From the NCBI GenBank assembly GCA_014526335.1, contig JACTAT010000032.1, positions 6,388,468 through 6,452,467 of the forward strand: 64,000 bases of DNA, given 5' to 3'. The translations under genes and the position numbers were made by a program. This DNA is from Chrysaora quinquecirrha. Lineage: Eukaryota > Cnidaria > Scyphozoa > Semaeostomeae > Pelagiidae. The notes under the pieces are model-generated. The model did no database searches. It saw nothing but the letters and a program-made list of their open reading frames with translations, and was not told the DNA's origin. Below are positions 12,330-23,458 of this stretch, piece by piece; the first letter of the stretch is position 1, and each line of letters starts with the position of its first letter.

Positions 12330-13170
12330 AGAGCAACCAAGAAACTGGGTAACCGAGCAACTGTGGAGCTGGGCAATTGGGCAACCGAGCATCCGAGCAA
12401 CTGGGCAACTGGGCAACTGGACAACCGAGCAGCTGTACAACTCAGCAACTAAGCAACAGAGCAAATAGGCAACTGAGCAACTGAGAAACTGGAAAACCAA
12501 GCAACCTAGCAACATCGCAACAGAGCAGCTGAGCAACTGGGCAATTATATAAGAAAAGCAACAGCACAACTGCGCAACCGAGCAACTGGGCAACATGGAA
12601 ACCGAGCAACTGGGAACGAAGCAACCAAGCAAACCAGCAACAGGGCAACCAAGCAATTGGGCAGCTGAGCAACTGGGCAGCTATACAAGAAAAGCAACAG
12701 CACAACTGCGCAACCGAACAACTGGGCAACATGGGCACAGAGCAACTGGGAACGAAGCAACCAAGCAAATCAGCAACAGGGCAACTGAGCAACTGGGCAA
12801 TTAGACAAGAAAAGCAGCAGCATAACTGCGCAACCGAGCAACTGGGCAACATGGAAACCGAGCAACTGAGCAAGTGGGAAGCTGAGCAACTGGGAACGAA
12901 GCAACCAAGCAAATCAGCAACAGGGCAATCAAGCAATTGGGCAACTGAGCAACTGGGCAACCAGAGCAACGGTGCAACTGCACAACTGAGCAATTAGGCT
13001 GAACTAACTGAACAACTTGGAACCAAACAACCGAGCAAATCAGCAAAAGGGCAACCAAGCAACGGAGCAACAGGGCAATGGAGCAACTGCGCAACTGAGC
13101 AACTGGGCAACCATAGCAACGACACAACTACACATCAGAGCAAATTGGCAACTGGGAAACCGAGAATCTG
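12330..13170. repeat. 8-bp minisatellite (AACTGGGC-like) with a higher-order period
   Basis: About 840 bp consist of roughly one hundred variants of an 8-bp unit such as AACTGGGC, AACCGAGC and AACAGAGC. A block starting AAGAAAAGCAACAGCAC recurs at 12551, 12687 and about 12807, giving a higher-order unit of 120-136 bp. The array begins about 60 bp after the tRNA-like sequence. Because 8 is not a multiple of 3 and the unit lacks stops, long Cys-, Ser- and Leu-rich reading frames appear in several frames; I do not treat them as genes. Confidence 0.9.
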
Positions 13171-13285
13171 TTGAGCAGGAAACTGTCGAATAGGGCGTGG
13201 CTTATTTGCATGCAACAACACACATGGAGGCAACTAATGAGTTAATAAACTAACAAGATATTACTAACCGTATTTCCAATAATAA

Positions 13286-13699
13286 GTGTCTAATCTCAGA
13301 CAAACGCTTCACTTTAATAATGGCCTCCCTCTAGTAAACACCTCCTTCTTATAAACGCTTCACTTTAATAATGGCCTTCCTCTCTCTCTCGCCGATAAAC
13401 ACTTCCCTCTGATGAATTTTCTTTTCCCTTTCTTTTTTTTTTATTTTTTTATTATAATAATCTATATATTATCTGTAGTGTTAGTCATAATCATTTTCTT
13501 GTAATCATTGCTGTTTTTAAGATAATAATATCTTGCTGGTGATTCTTGATGAATTTTTGTTAATAACCTTTATCTTCTAATCGTTGTTAATTTTTGTTAT
13601 GTTTAGGTTTAGGTTTTTTAATTAATTGTTATTTTGTTAGTTTTTCATGTTACAGTTGCTAAGTAGATTAAGGGCCATTTCGGCCTATGTATCTACGAT

Positions 13700-13731
<32 letters not shown>

Positions 13732-13840
13732 TGAATACTTAATGGCTCCTCTCTAATAAACACCTCCTTATAATGACCACCTCCCTATTAAAAGCACCTC
13801 CCTTTAATAGTCGCTGCATCATATTCCTCCTAAATCTATT
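13286..13840. repeat. Degenerate short-motif repeat (TAATGGCCTCCCTCTAATAA-like), split by a retroposon
   Basis: Variants of AATAATGGCCTCCCTCTAGT followed by AAACACCTCC occur several times at 13316-13412 and again at 13740-13830. The same motif on both sides of the poly-A insertion indicates one older element interrupted later. Its class is not certain; such motifs often form the subterminal parts of invertebrate DNA transposons. Confidence 0.5.
13418..13730 (+). mobile_element. Retroposon 3' end with a 27-bp A run
   Basis: An AT-rich segment ends GGGCCATTTCGGCCTATGTA..ATTATA and then a pure A run (13705-13731). ATGAAT occurs at 13412-13417 and directly after the A run (13731-13736), a plausible short target-site duplication. 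The structure is that of a truncated LINE or LINE-mobilised retroposon. No coding sequence is included, so the family is unknown. Confidence 0.5.
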
Positions 13841-15479
13841 AGCCCAGGTTGTGTATTAGAGGAAATACGGCTAGCCTTTTTGTAATTTACACATGATAAA
13901 CTACCTAAAATAGTAGTAATAAACGAAATTGGGTACAAATTGTGGTTGTCTTTTAGGGCCTTAAACCTTTTACGATCATCTTATAAATTATTCGTTTTAC
14001 TTTTCAGATAAATGGGAGTTGTTTTGTTGAAAGCAGAAAAATGCAATAAATTTGTAAGCATTGTTATTTGTTCATGTATTCATTCATTTATTGAATATTG
14101 ATTTATCTTAAAGATTAAGAATCAAGATTAATTGATACTTGTCATGCAGAAGGCAGAAAGACGTTACCCCCCGAAACAGAAACATGATATTCACTGGTGG
14201 AGGCGTGCTTTGATGAATGAAATGAAACATTGCATTTTGAAAAAGACGCACTTTATTATTGCTGAATTTGCTGAGTGAATCGTTGTGTCGAATGTAGTAT
14301 TTGTTGTCAATGTCGAATTCGTGGATATCATCATTAAGTTGTGACAAATTTAATAGAGCAAAGAGTGTGCCAAATTACAGCAAAGTGTCCTTGTAAACAC
14401 CACACTGCGGAAATGACAAAACCGGAAGAGCACTCTCGTGGCTTGGCTTCATCGAAAACTGGCCTCCTGTGTTTATTATAACTAAGTTGTGCTCTTTTAA
14501 TTTGCTCAGATGCCACTAAAACCAAGATATTTGGATGTATAAATTCAATATGGAGAGCGTTAGAGCGATTTAAGAGGTTAGTGAGCAATTTTTATTCCAC
14601 GTGTTTCATCCACTGATCAGTGGTTTCATCATGGACTTAACCACATGTCACGTGTTTCATCATGGCTACCCCGAACAGAAAACGCTTCATTTTATCTCCT
14701 TTTATCTCCACTTCTGCGGAAAACCCATTGAAGTATTATTAGAAATTTGCAATTACAGCAATATTTCTCATCAATTTCGTAAGAAATAAGTAGTTTTGCA
14801 AACTTTTTGAATACGATTCTGTTCGGAGCATGCGCCCGGAGGCTCAAACCATCATTGCTGAAATTCAGCGCTTGAACCCTATGAGTAATCTGAGTCGATA
14901 TCTTTATGTTGGCCCCAACATGTGGGCCTCATGAGATGAAATTTAGGTTTGTAGCAAATGCTACCCAAAATTAAAAGAATTTATTTTTTGGGGTTTGAAA
15001 AACAAGTTGCTTTTACTTTTTAGGGTACTGGAAATTTGCTTTGATTGAGCCCCCTCTCCATAGTATTTGAAGTACCCTCCTGGGAAATTTGCATTTTCCA
15101 CCATTCAATATTATCTAATCTATCACAGTAGCGTGCATACTATGAGGTGCCGTAGCCATGCCTTCAACATTGCAGGAGAAAAAGGAAATGTCAAGGCAAC
15201 ATAGACGATGGTTTCTATAAATATGAATAAAAAATATAAATTTCCCTTTGTGTAACATCCGTAGATTACTAGGTGCTGCCGCAGCATTTGCGCAACCTTG
15301 CGTTACCTTGCGTTACCTTGCGTTGCCTTTACATAGGTACTACGCTTAACGCTGTAACTACTTGCGACAGTACAGTTATCATATATTGAGATTCATGTTT
15401 GTAAGAAGAATTTCTTGGTGTCTTTTCTTTGTATTGGCCTACCGCTCAAAAAACCCTGCCTAAGAGGAACAACGCCCAC
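13841..15479. other. Stretch without a recognised gene
   Basis: Short open frames on the minus strand near 14108-14588 lack recognisable motifs. A perfect 14-bp palindrome CCACTGATCAGTGG lies at 14610-14623 between two TTTCATCATGG copies. A 10-11 bp unit (ACCTTGCGTT) is repeated three times at 15294-15327, just before the 195-bp satellite starts. Confidence 0.5.
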
Positions 15480-17505
15480 CAAAGTCACCAAAATAGTAAG
15501 TCTATAAGCCAGGAAAATGGCTAAAAATAAGCCAAACTAAGGGTTTTGAAAACCCGCTTTTTTCTTCAGAAATAAATGCGCAAACCTACCAAAATATCCT
15601 AAATAGCTCTTAGGACTATATAAAGTATTTTCTGATCAACTGCTGGATATTGTGTGTAGATTTTTTCAAAGTTTATTATTACCCGAAAGAGATACTTATT
15701 AGAAACTTTTCCTGGAAGGCTGAATCATAGAAAAAGCGAAGATGTTAACTGCAAGAAGAGCAATAATACGGCATGTTGCTTCGTCAAGATAAAGCCATAA
15801 ATTATACGAAAATAAAACTAATACCCACCAATAGCCCAGGAAAATGGCCAAAAATGCAACAGCCAAAATCAGGGGTTTTGAAAACCCGCTTTTTCTTCAT
15901 AAATAAATGCGCAAACCTACCAAAAAGCTCCTAAATAGCCCTTAGGGGTATATAAAGTATTTTCTGATCAAATAAAGTTGAATTTGGAAGAAAAATTTCC
16001 CCCCAAAAATCAGCAAAATAGTAAGTCTATAGCCCAGGAAAATGGCCAAAAATAAGCGAAAATCAGGGGTTTTGAAATCCGGCTTTTTTCTTCATAAATA
16101 AATGCGCAAACCTACCAAAATCTCCAAAATAGCCCTTAGGGGTATATAAAGTATTTTCTGATCAAATAAAGTCGATTTAGGAAGAATATAGCTCCTGAAT
16201 AGCCATTTTCTGATCAAGATAAGTCGAATTAGGAAGAAAAATTTTCCCCAAAAATCAGCAAAATAGTAAGTCTAAGCCCAGGAAAATGGCCAAAAATCAG
16301 CCAAAATCAGGGTTTTGAAAACCCGCTTTTTTCTTCAGAAGTAAATGCGCAAACCTACAAAAAAGCTCCTAAATAGCTCTTTAAGGTATATAAAGTATTT
16401 TCTGATCAGATAGAGTCGAATTAGGAAGAAAAATTTATCCCCAAAAAATCAGCAAAATAGTAAGTCTATAGCCCAGGAAAATGGCTAAAAATATGCCAAA
16501 ATTGGGGTTTAGAAAACCCGCTTTTTTCTTCAGAAATAAATGCGCAAACCTACAAAAAAGCTCCTAAATAGCTCATAGGGGTATATATAGTATTTTTCTA
16601 TCAGATAGAGTCGAATTAGGAAGAAAAATTTATCCCCAAAAAATCAGCAAAATAGTAAGTCTATAGCCCAGGAAAATGGCTAAAAATAAGCCAAAATTGG
16701 GGGTTTTAAAAACCCGCTTTTTTCTTCAGAAATAAATGCGCAAACCTACATAAAAGCTCCTAAATAGCTCTTAGGGGTATATAAAGTATTTTCTGATCAG
16801 ATAGAGTCGAATTAGGAAGAAAAATTTATCCCCGAAAAATCAGCAAAATAGTAAGTCTATAGCCCAGGAAAATGGCTAAAAATCAGCCAAAATCAGGGTT
16901 TTAAAAACCCGCTTTTTCTTCATAAATAAATGCGCAAACCTACCAAAAAGCTCCTAAATAGCCCTTAGGGGTATATAAAGTATTTTCTGATCAAATAAAG
17001 TCGAATTAGGAAGAAAATTTTCCCCCAAAAAATCAGCAAAATAGTAAGTCTATAGCCCAGGAAAATGGCTGAAAATTAGCCAAAATCAGGGGTTTTGAAA
17101 ACGCGCTTATTTCTTCATAAATAAATGCGCAAACCTACCAAAAAGCTCCTAAATAGCTCTTAGGGGTATATAAAGTATTTTCTGATCAAATAAAGTCGAA
17201 TTAGGAAGAAAAATTTATACCCCAAAAATCAGGAAAATAGTAAGTCTATAGACCAGGAAAATGGCAAAAAAAGCCAAAATTGGGGTTTTAAAACCCGCTT
17301 TTTCTTCATAAATAAATGCGCAAACCTACCAAAAAGCTCCTAAATAGCTCTTAGGGGTATATAAAGTATTTTCTGATCAGATAGAGTCGAATTAGGAAGA
17401 AAAATTTATCCCCAAAAAATCATAGCAGGAAAATAGTAAGTCTATAGCCCATGAAAATGGCTAAAATAAGCCAAAATTAGAGTTTTCCAAAACCTGCTAA
17501 TAGGG
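15480..17505. repeat. Satellite array with a 195-bp unit, about nine copies
   Basis: The block AAATGCGCAAACCTAC recurs at 15574, 15905, 16100, 16343, 16538, 16734, 16928, 17123 and 17314. Most spacings are 191-196 bp; two are longer (331 and 243) and contain extra sequence. Each unit also contains AGCCCAGGAAAATGGC, AACCCGCTTTTTTCTTC and GTATATAAAGTATTTTCTGA. There is no coding signal. The array ends abruptly next to the telomere-like inverted repeat. Confidence 0.92.
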
Positions 17506-17514
17506 TTCTTGCAA

Positions 17515-17925
17515 AACCTGCCACCCTTACCCCTACCCTCACCCTTACCCTTACTCCCACCCTGACCCGACCGAAACCCCTACCCTTACCAAACCTATTT
17601 TCAACGTTCCGGGTTCCAGGTTGCAGGTTCCAAGCACAAGGTTCCGTAGTCCAGGGTCAATAGTGCAGGGCAAAAATTCCTTGTTTTAGTGATAATTCCG
17701 ACTCTATATAGCATTAGCTAGAACTCCGACCCTTGGATCTGGAACCTGGAAATAGGAACCCTCGAGCTTGAAATATGGAACCAGGAGCCTAGAAGCTGGA
17801 ACCAGGAAACCCGGAACCTTGAACCCAGGAACAAGGAACTAGGTAAGTGGAACCCTAAAACCCTGGAACAAGGTTAGGGGTTAGGGTTAGGGTTAGGGTT
17901 AGGGTTAGGGTTAGGGTTATAATTT
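17515..17925. repeat. Imperfect inverted repeat with telomere-like outer ends
   Basis: The left end is a degenerate C-rich array (CCCTTACCCCTACCCTCACC and similar, 17525-17590), followed by GGTTCC-rich sequence. The right half is rich in GGAACC and ends in eight near-perfect TTAGGG units. The two halves are roughly reverse complements in motif content, with the TTAGGG-type sequence pointing outward at both ends. Confidence 0.65.
17874..17924 (+). repeat. Interstitial telomeric repeat (TTAGGG), about 8 units
   Basis: One TTAGGG plus an extra G is followed by seven perfect TTAGGG units from 17881 to 17922. TTAGGG is the ancestral animal telomere repeat. The position inside a scaffold and the short length indicate an interstitial site, not a chromosome end. 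Confidence 0.95.
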
Positions 17926-17962
17926 TTTGAAAGAATTACCGTTTATGATATTTTCAATCGGT

Positions 17963-18430
17963 ACACGTATTTTTTTTTATCAGAAACTAAAAAATTGATC
18001 CAGTACTGAAAGTTTCTTAAAATTTTTAGATTTTGAGTACTGAAAGTTTCTTACGAGTTTCTTGAGTACCTATCCTTATTGGCAACATAGTTATTCTATC
18101 TGAATGATGTACCAAACCCATTTATCGATTTGAATGCATTTGGGTTTCTTGTTTATCTGCTTGTCACAGAAATGTTTATTACAGACGAAACACGGGAAAT
18201 AAAAGAAAATTTATCGCTGTCTGAGGTGGAAAGTTTCCTATGTAAAAAATTTCCAGTACTGGAGTTTCTTAAGTTTTTGGCTATTCGAGAGTCTGGATTT
18301 CTTATAAAGAGTTCCTTATAAAAAAAATACGTGTAACAGTTATTTCTTTTTACACCATGATTCTCTCCAACCAAATTAAGCCGACGTACCCAAAATCTGA
18401 AAATTTTAAGAAACTTTCAGTACTGGATCA
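17963..18430. mobile_element. Short foldback or MITE-like inverted repeat
   Basis: A 40-bp sequence starting TGATCCAGTACTGAAAGTTT at 17996 is matched, with one mismatch, by its reverse complement at 18391-18430. A second pair (TACACGTATTTTTTT at 17963 and its complement at 18319-18335) is arranged unsymmetrically. No target duplication is clear and no protein is encoded, so it could be a foldback element or two overlapping insertions. Confidence 0.55.
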
Positions 18431-19080
18431 GAAAGTATCTATCTGTCTTAAAAGCTCCTTCTCAATCCTGCGGATACACTGTAATTTCAACGGGGCAGCT
18501 ACGTTGGAATCCCCATTGTTGTCACGAAATCCCCAAACTGTTTCGAGCTCTGCAGGACTTATGTCAGAATTTACAAGAAATATTCTGTGTATTATAAATA
18601 AAAGACAAGATTTTCCTTCATTTAAAAAGTTTTTGTGGGTTTCTACATTTTTTTTTCGATTTTTCCTGATTTTTTACATTTATAAGAGGTTAGTACTGAG
18701 AAGTCAATTTTACGGCAGGCCTTGCCGTCCTTTATATTTGAGTGTCATAAATACATTGTTCTCCGAGATCACGTGACAAAAAAAGTGCACAAATGTTAAC
18801 CAAAACTATATCATTCGATAGAGAATTTTTTGCTTAACAACGCAGACATATTTTCGCATCGATGTATTAAAGTGCTTTGGAGTTAGAGGCGTTAAAAGTT
18901 TGACAGAACAATAGGCCAAACAATACATACATTACGTCATGTTCAACCCGGAAACAAAAGATACAAAAGAAACACCGTCATCATAATGATCAGTGTGAAA
19001 GCAGGAGTGTTTCTTGAGTGACTTGGCCTAGGCGCGCGGGTTTTGCTTAAATTTGTCATTTTGTTTTGATCGATCTTTCA
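18431..19080. other. Stretch without a recognised gene
   Basis: AT-rich sequence with an open frame (to 18776) that has no recognisable motif. It leads into the possible exon at 19081. A CpG-containing GGCGCGCGGG block at 19032-19041 could belong to a promoter, but nothing firmer can be said. Confidence 0.4.
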
Positions 19081-19136
19081 ATGATTAAAGATATCGAAAC
19101 AGTGAAAGTAATTGGCAGAAAAGCTGGACAGCACTC
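19081..19136 (+). CDS. Possible first coding exon, unknown gene
   Basis: An ATG opens 18 codons (MIKDIETVKVIGRKAGQH) that end at CTC|GTAAGTAC, a strong donor-like site. The exon lies 40 bp downstream of a GC-rich patch. No following exon was identified, and the minus-strand recombinase begins 460 bp further on, so the gene may be interrupted by that insertion or may not exist. Confidence 0.25.
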
Positions 19137-19600
19137 GTAAGTACTTATTTTCGAATCTATCTAGCAGGTACCTTAAAATGTAATCAAATTTCAGCCGCCA
19201 TGTCAACCAAAAATGAAAAGGGCCTAGCCTCCTAACGAATTCTTAACACCTGAAGAAATTGTTAGGCCTACCCTACCCTGCCTAGTCTTGAAAATTTTTG
19301 GGACTTCTTATGGAGATAAAGAACCATATTCACAAACTAACTACCAAATTAGTAACAAAGTGTAAGTCGGCCAGTAATAGAAGATTCAATCATATAAAGT
19401 AACCAACTTTTATACATAAGCAATATACATAAGCATGAGTCATAACAAGCTAAGCTGAAACATCAATTAAATGAAGTAAATTTAAGTTTGTAGTTATAAG
19501 AAAATAGTTATTCTATAATATGATACACTTATGCGACATATGTTCAAAAGTCTGCAAATGAAAAGTCTTAATGAAATACTTTTGATCAACAATGAATGGT

Positions 19601-21447
19601 TCAAGGCTCTTCACCTTGGATCTCTGCCATATCTTCCTTTCGGTTATCCATAACGTATTTGTGCATGTCTTTTTTTGAGCTCCTCAGCAAATATAAGCCA
19701 GTAGATTCGTTGTATTTAATGTCTATAGGATGAATAAGAGTGTCCCAGTTTTCTTCCCATGATGAACCAATCTTCAGTTTGTAGTTGTTCTTTTCAGTGT
19801 TCTCAAATTCCGCCAGGACTACTGATTTGGTTTCTTTATTTATTTGTATAACCTTACCAAGCCATATTTCAGGCTTGGCAAGTGTACTTTCCGGTGTGAT
19901 TAATGCAACAATTTGGCCAAGAGAAGGCACTTCCTCGCCATCATCATCTCTTCTAGTAATCGTGATTCCAAGGAAATCGCCTGTTGTGTCGGATAGGTGC
20001 TTTACAGCTGCTTCTACCTTTTTTTGCTGATTCTTGGGTGTAGTACCTCAATTGCTGCATGCGGGGGTGAGTGTCGCATAAGCCTTGCAAGGCACTTCCC
20101 CATTTTCTCGGAGTCTCCACTACTATTCAGAACAAAGTTGACGCATGCTTTACGAAGGTTAGCGGTCGTCAGTCGTAAATTTGAGAAGGATTCAAATGCT
20201 CGAGTGAGATATTTTGAAAATTGGCTGGACTCCGTAAATGGCGTTCCATCCATCTTAACAAAGACATAATTGTGTTCATTTCCACATAATAGTCGTGGGC
20301 GGTGTTTATCTATGTATTCAATTAAATAATGTACCAGGTAGTCCGTACTCGATATGTCCACTGTTTGTGCTCCATACGTATTGCTTGTTTTGTACTTCCT
20401 GTAAGTTAGTTTCACTGCCCCATCTGCATGCAAATGCACAGTGTTCATATTTGCCTCATTTGTGTTCGTTTGTTTTGATTTCCTTTCATCTGATAAACAA
20501 AGGAAAACATAATCAAGATTTCTTCCGGGTTGCAGCTGGTGAAAAGCAGCAAGATTAAGAAATTGCCATGAAGTCTTGCCTTTTCAATTCTGCTACCATT
20601 AAAAGTGTTTAGTTCTTCTTTCATTTTCTTTAAGACAATGAGCACCTCTGACCAGTAGAAGTCCTTTTGTCGTTGACTTTCATCTGGACCTTTCATTCGT
20701 CTTTCCCGTTCATACGAGGTAAGTGCTTGACTTTGTAGATTTCGAAGTCTGTTGACCGCAGGTATGTCGCTATAGTCTTTGAGGGTCTGCCTTCCACTGA
20801 CAAAAAAATTTACAGCCATAAAGGATTGCTTGAATATACATTGCTTGAGTTCCTTTGCAAACCTTCCTCTCAGTTTTACAATATTCAATAAATTCCTCAA
20901 CAAGTCCAATATTGCTGCATTTCTCAAAGGATGCATCCAACCCACTCTTTTTCTGTACAAAGTAAAAATAGACACATAGTCTTTCTAAAACCTTGCTTGT
21001 CGTTGATGTCGATAACTGTATGCTGCTGCGTTCAGGATTGAATTCTCTTGTCCAATAATGTTCGAACATATTAATATCTTTTCGAAGAGTATGTGACATT
21101 TCTTCTCTGCTCAATGTCGAGCGTTTTGATGGCCTTTTGGAAGCTTTTTTACCTTGATCCATTGAAATGTTGTCCACCAGACTTGCTCGATCTTCAGGAG
21201 GTACACTATTTCCTCCAAAGATATCATCAACTGTTTGCAGAACATCACTGTTGGCTTCTTCGTGTAAGTTGTTGGAATTCATTGATTCATTGATATCGTC
21301 CTGAGAGACCAGAACTTCATCGATAATAGTCTGCTCGTCCGCTTCTTCATTTTCGTTTAATTTGTCTGCTTCTGCATTGACACCATGGGCCATACCTTGG
21401 TCGATGATTTCTGTTTGACGTTTATCTGCACCACTGCAGGCATCCAT
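19601..21447 (-). pseudogene. Crypton-like tyrosine recombinase with several frame breaks
   Basis: About 615 codons are spread over successive frames. The N-terminal part is acidic and then carries a nuclear-type basic patch (KKASKRPSKRS). An SAM-like core-binding region follows (LERLCVYFYFVQKKSG, YIQAILYGCKFF). The catalytic domain shows a beta-strand lysine region (LTYRKYKTSNTYG), the Arg box TTANLRKACVNF, LARLMRHSPPHAAIEV, and a Tyr in VYYTQESAK just after. R, H, R-H and Y spacing fits tyrosine recombinases, as in Crypton transposons. A C-terminal part (VALITPESTLAKPEIWLGKV) may be a small beta-rich domain. Frame breaks occur near 20800 (T run), 20490, 20050 and 20030 (A run). Either this is a decayed copy or the assembly carries indels. 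Element ends were not found. Confidence 0.65.
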
Positions 21448-21458
21448 AGTATTATTCT

Positions 21459-21788
21459 TTAAAAGTTGTCCGCGGTTTCATAGGGGATGAAGTAATATCC
21501 ACCCAGAATGGTACCGATTCTTTCTTTTAACTCAGCAATTTCAGGAGATTTGCAGTCGATTTTGAGTGGATGAATGCCTCCTCTTTTCACTTTTGTTTTG
21601 TAAGTAGATTTGTTCATCTGAGCGAAGTATCGCTGTCTAAGTTCTTCCAAAGAAACGTATGTGATACCGTTGAGGTTGATTTGCAGCAATTCCAGTCGTT
21701 TCGAAGACATTTTGCTAAAAGAAGATAGAATGTATTTTAGGCATGACGTTATAACACTTGTATATGGATTGATGTGAATAAAATTCAA
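21459..21788 (-). CDS. Small open reading frame upstream of the recombinase, unknown
   Basis: This frame is directly upstream of the recombinase on the same strand and ends 12 bp before its first Met. A second possible start (MSSKRLELLQINLNG) gives 83 residues. It includes a basic stretch (KTKVKRGGIHPLKI) and is not recognised. It could be an accessory ORF or the 5' exon of the same element, or chance. Confidence 0.35.
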   Translation of the reverse strand: MNFIHINPYTSVITSCLKYILSSFSKMSSKRLELLQINLNGITYVSLEELRQRYFAQMNKSTYKTKVKRGGIHPLKIDCKSPEIAELKERIGTILGGYYFIPYETADNF

Positions 21789-23357
21789 ATTTCCGCTTAA
21801 TTTGGTTGGAGAAAATCATCGCGCAAAAAGAAATAACTGTTACTGAATGAAAATATCATAACAGATAATAAGCTACTTTAAAGAACTAAAACCCTAACCC
21901 TAGAACTTGGCATGAACTAGGTTCAACATCGTCGGACTTAGTTCAGCTGAGCATGAACCTAGTTCAACAGCAAAACCTTACAGTAGACCTAAGTCATTTT
22001 CTCTTTTGAACGAAGATCCGTAGATTGTAAAGAAATATTTATTATGTCATATTTAGCGCGAATCGGTCATCATAGAATACCTTTTCTAATGCCGTGCGCA
22101 TAAAAAGTAAACCTGAGCCTCTAAGTCCTTTTCTAATAAGACTACTAAAGAATTGCATATGAAACTATCAAAAAAATTTCCTTATAAATTAATAGTTCTC
22201 AATCAAAACAGTGACATATATAATAATTTGGCAGATTAGAATATGGTTTCTTGATACTTTAAGTGTAATAAGAAAGGAACCATTCAACGAAATTTAGAAC
22301 GCGGGCTAATTAAAACAATACGAAACAAGTCAACTGGGACCTACCGAAAGATGTCTCCTTTACTTATCCAGTCGTTGTTGCCTTCTCTTTGTTGATCTCT
22401 TCTCACGATGTCCGAAGATGCTGATTAATTCTTATTTTTTGCAACCCTTATTTTATACATTTAATTATCCAAGCAACGGATAAAAATATTTACTTTTCAA
22501 AATAACACATTATGTAGCAACGAAATAAATACTTTTTGTCATAAATAAAACCGTATTCGGAGAGGGATAAAATGACGTACAAATGTAAACAAGACCTAGA
22601 CGAGATGTACGTCAGAAATTTCCTCCATTCATTTCGTATTTCGCAAAGAACCTTGAAACAAGTGGGGATTAAGACCTATTTTGTAAGGTGTTGGGCTTTT
22701 GTATCCAACGAAATCGCCATTGAATACTTCGATTACACATACGTAATTCCTTTTGCGTACGAAAGATGGCCTAAGATGGCAATGAAACCATCGAAAATTT
22801 TTCCCCAAACGTTGAATTTCATCTATGATAATCTCATAGATAACAAATATTATAACCCGAATATTTGTGATGTTAGGAAAGGGATTTTTATCTACATTCA
22901 GACTACACAATACCGAGCTCAGTAAGCGTTGAAGCTACCATCAGATATAGTTAAATCTTTCACCCTCATATGAAATAACATGTTAAGTTTCCCTAAAATC
23001 GATTTTGACCAGGCTATGAGAGACATATAATATGCACAAAGACACAATAGTATGTAGAAAGTCACAATAAGAATTCCTAGTTCACTACAAATTTCCTTGA
23101 GCTAGGCTCGTTGAATTGAGCTTGGTTTTCTGGGCAACAACCTTGCGAGACATGCAAAGTTCATTGAACGAACAATTCATGATGAGACTGAAATGAGCAA
23201 AAAACGTTGACTATTTCAACAAACGAGAGTTAAAATTTATTCATGAATTTAATCATCATCTGAATCGGACATTGTATGATAATCATTCAATGTTTTTTCA
23301 AAAATGGCCGAAGAACGTCGTGCAAAACAATAATTTTTCATACTTCCAGAGACGAAC
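21789..23357. other. Stretch without a convincing gene
   Basis: Two overlapping open frames on opposite strands at 22572-22925 have no recognisable motif or splice context. Around 21908-21970 the sequence GAACTAGGTTCA and its inverse GAACCTAGTTCA alternate. Short TAACTAACTA-type repeats start downstream of the following exon at about 23480-23620. Confidence 0.45.
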
Positions 23358-23408
23358 ATGGCCAGTGTTGAGAGCGAACATGGCAGTCCATTGGCAGATC
23401 TTAGTCAG
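23358..23408 (+). CDS. Possible first coding exon of a plus-strand gene ([17 protein letters not shown])
   Basis: An ATG with a good context (AACATGG) opens 17 codons that end exactly at a CAG|GTAAGC donor in phase 0. The peptide is acidic and not assignable. Its last 28 bp plus the donor and 50 bp of intron are duplicated perfectly at 24179-24256. The likely next exon lies beyond the giant 9-bp satellite at 35220. This makes the satellite intronic, which is an inference from splice sites only. Confidence 0.4.
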
Positions 23409-23458
23409 GTAAGCCTACATGACAAGCTGTTGTCTTGCCTTGTAGTAAGACTTTACTC
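23381..23458 (+). repeat. 78-bp perfect direct repeat, copy 1 (copy 2 at 24179-24256)
   Basis: Both copies begin TGGCAGTCCATTGGCAGATC, contain the CAGGTAAGC donor and end TAGTAAGACTTTACTC without a mismatch. The absence of divergence implies recent duplication or a misassembly at the edge of the satellite. Confidence 0.9.

Noticed and set aside
12206..13127. Cys/Leu-rich minus-strand reading frames
   Set aside because: They are translations of the 8-bp minisatellite, with similar peptides in several frames.
14108..14588. Two consecutive minus-strand frames
   Set aside because: No recognisable motif, start context or relation to a neighbouring element.
22572..22925. Overlapping reading frames on opposite strands
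   Set aside because: Neither shows a family motif, splice signals or composition unlike chance.
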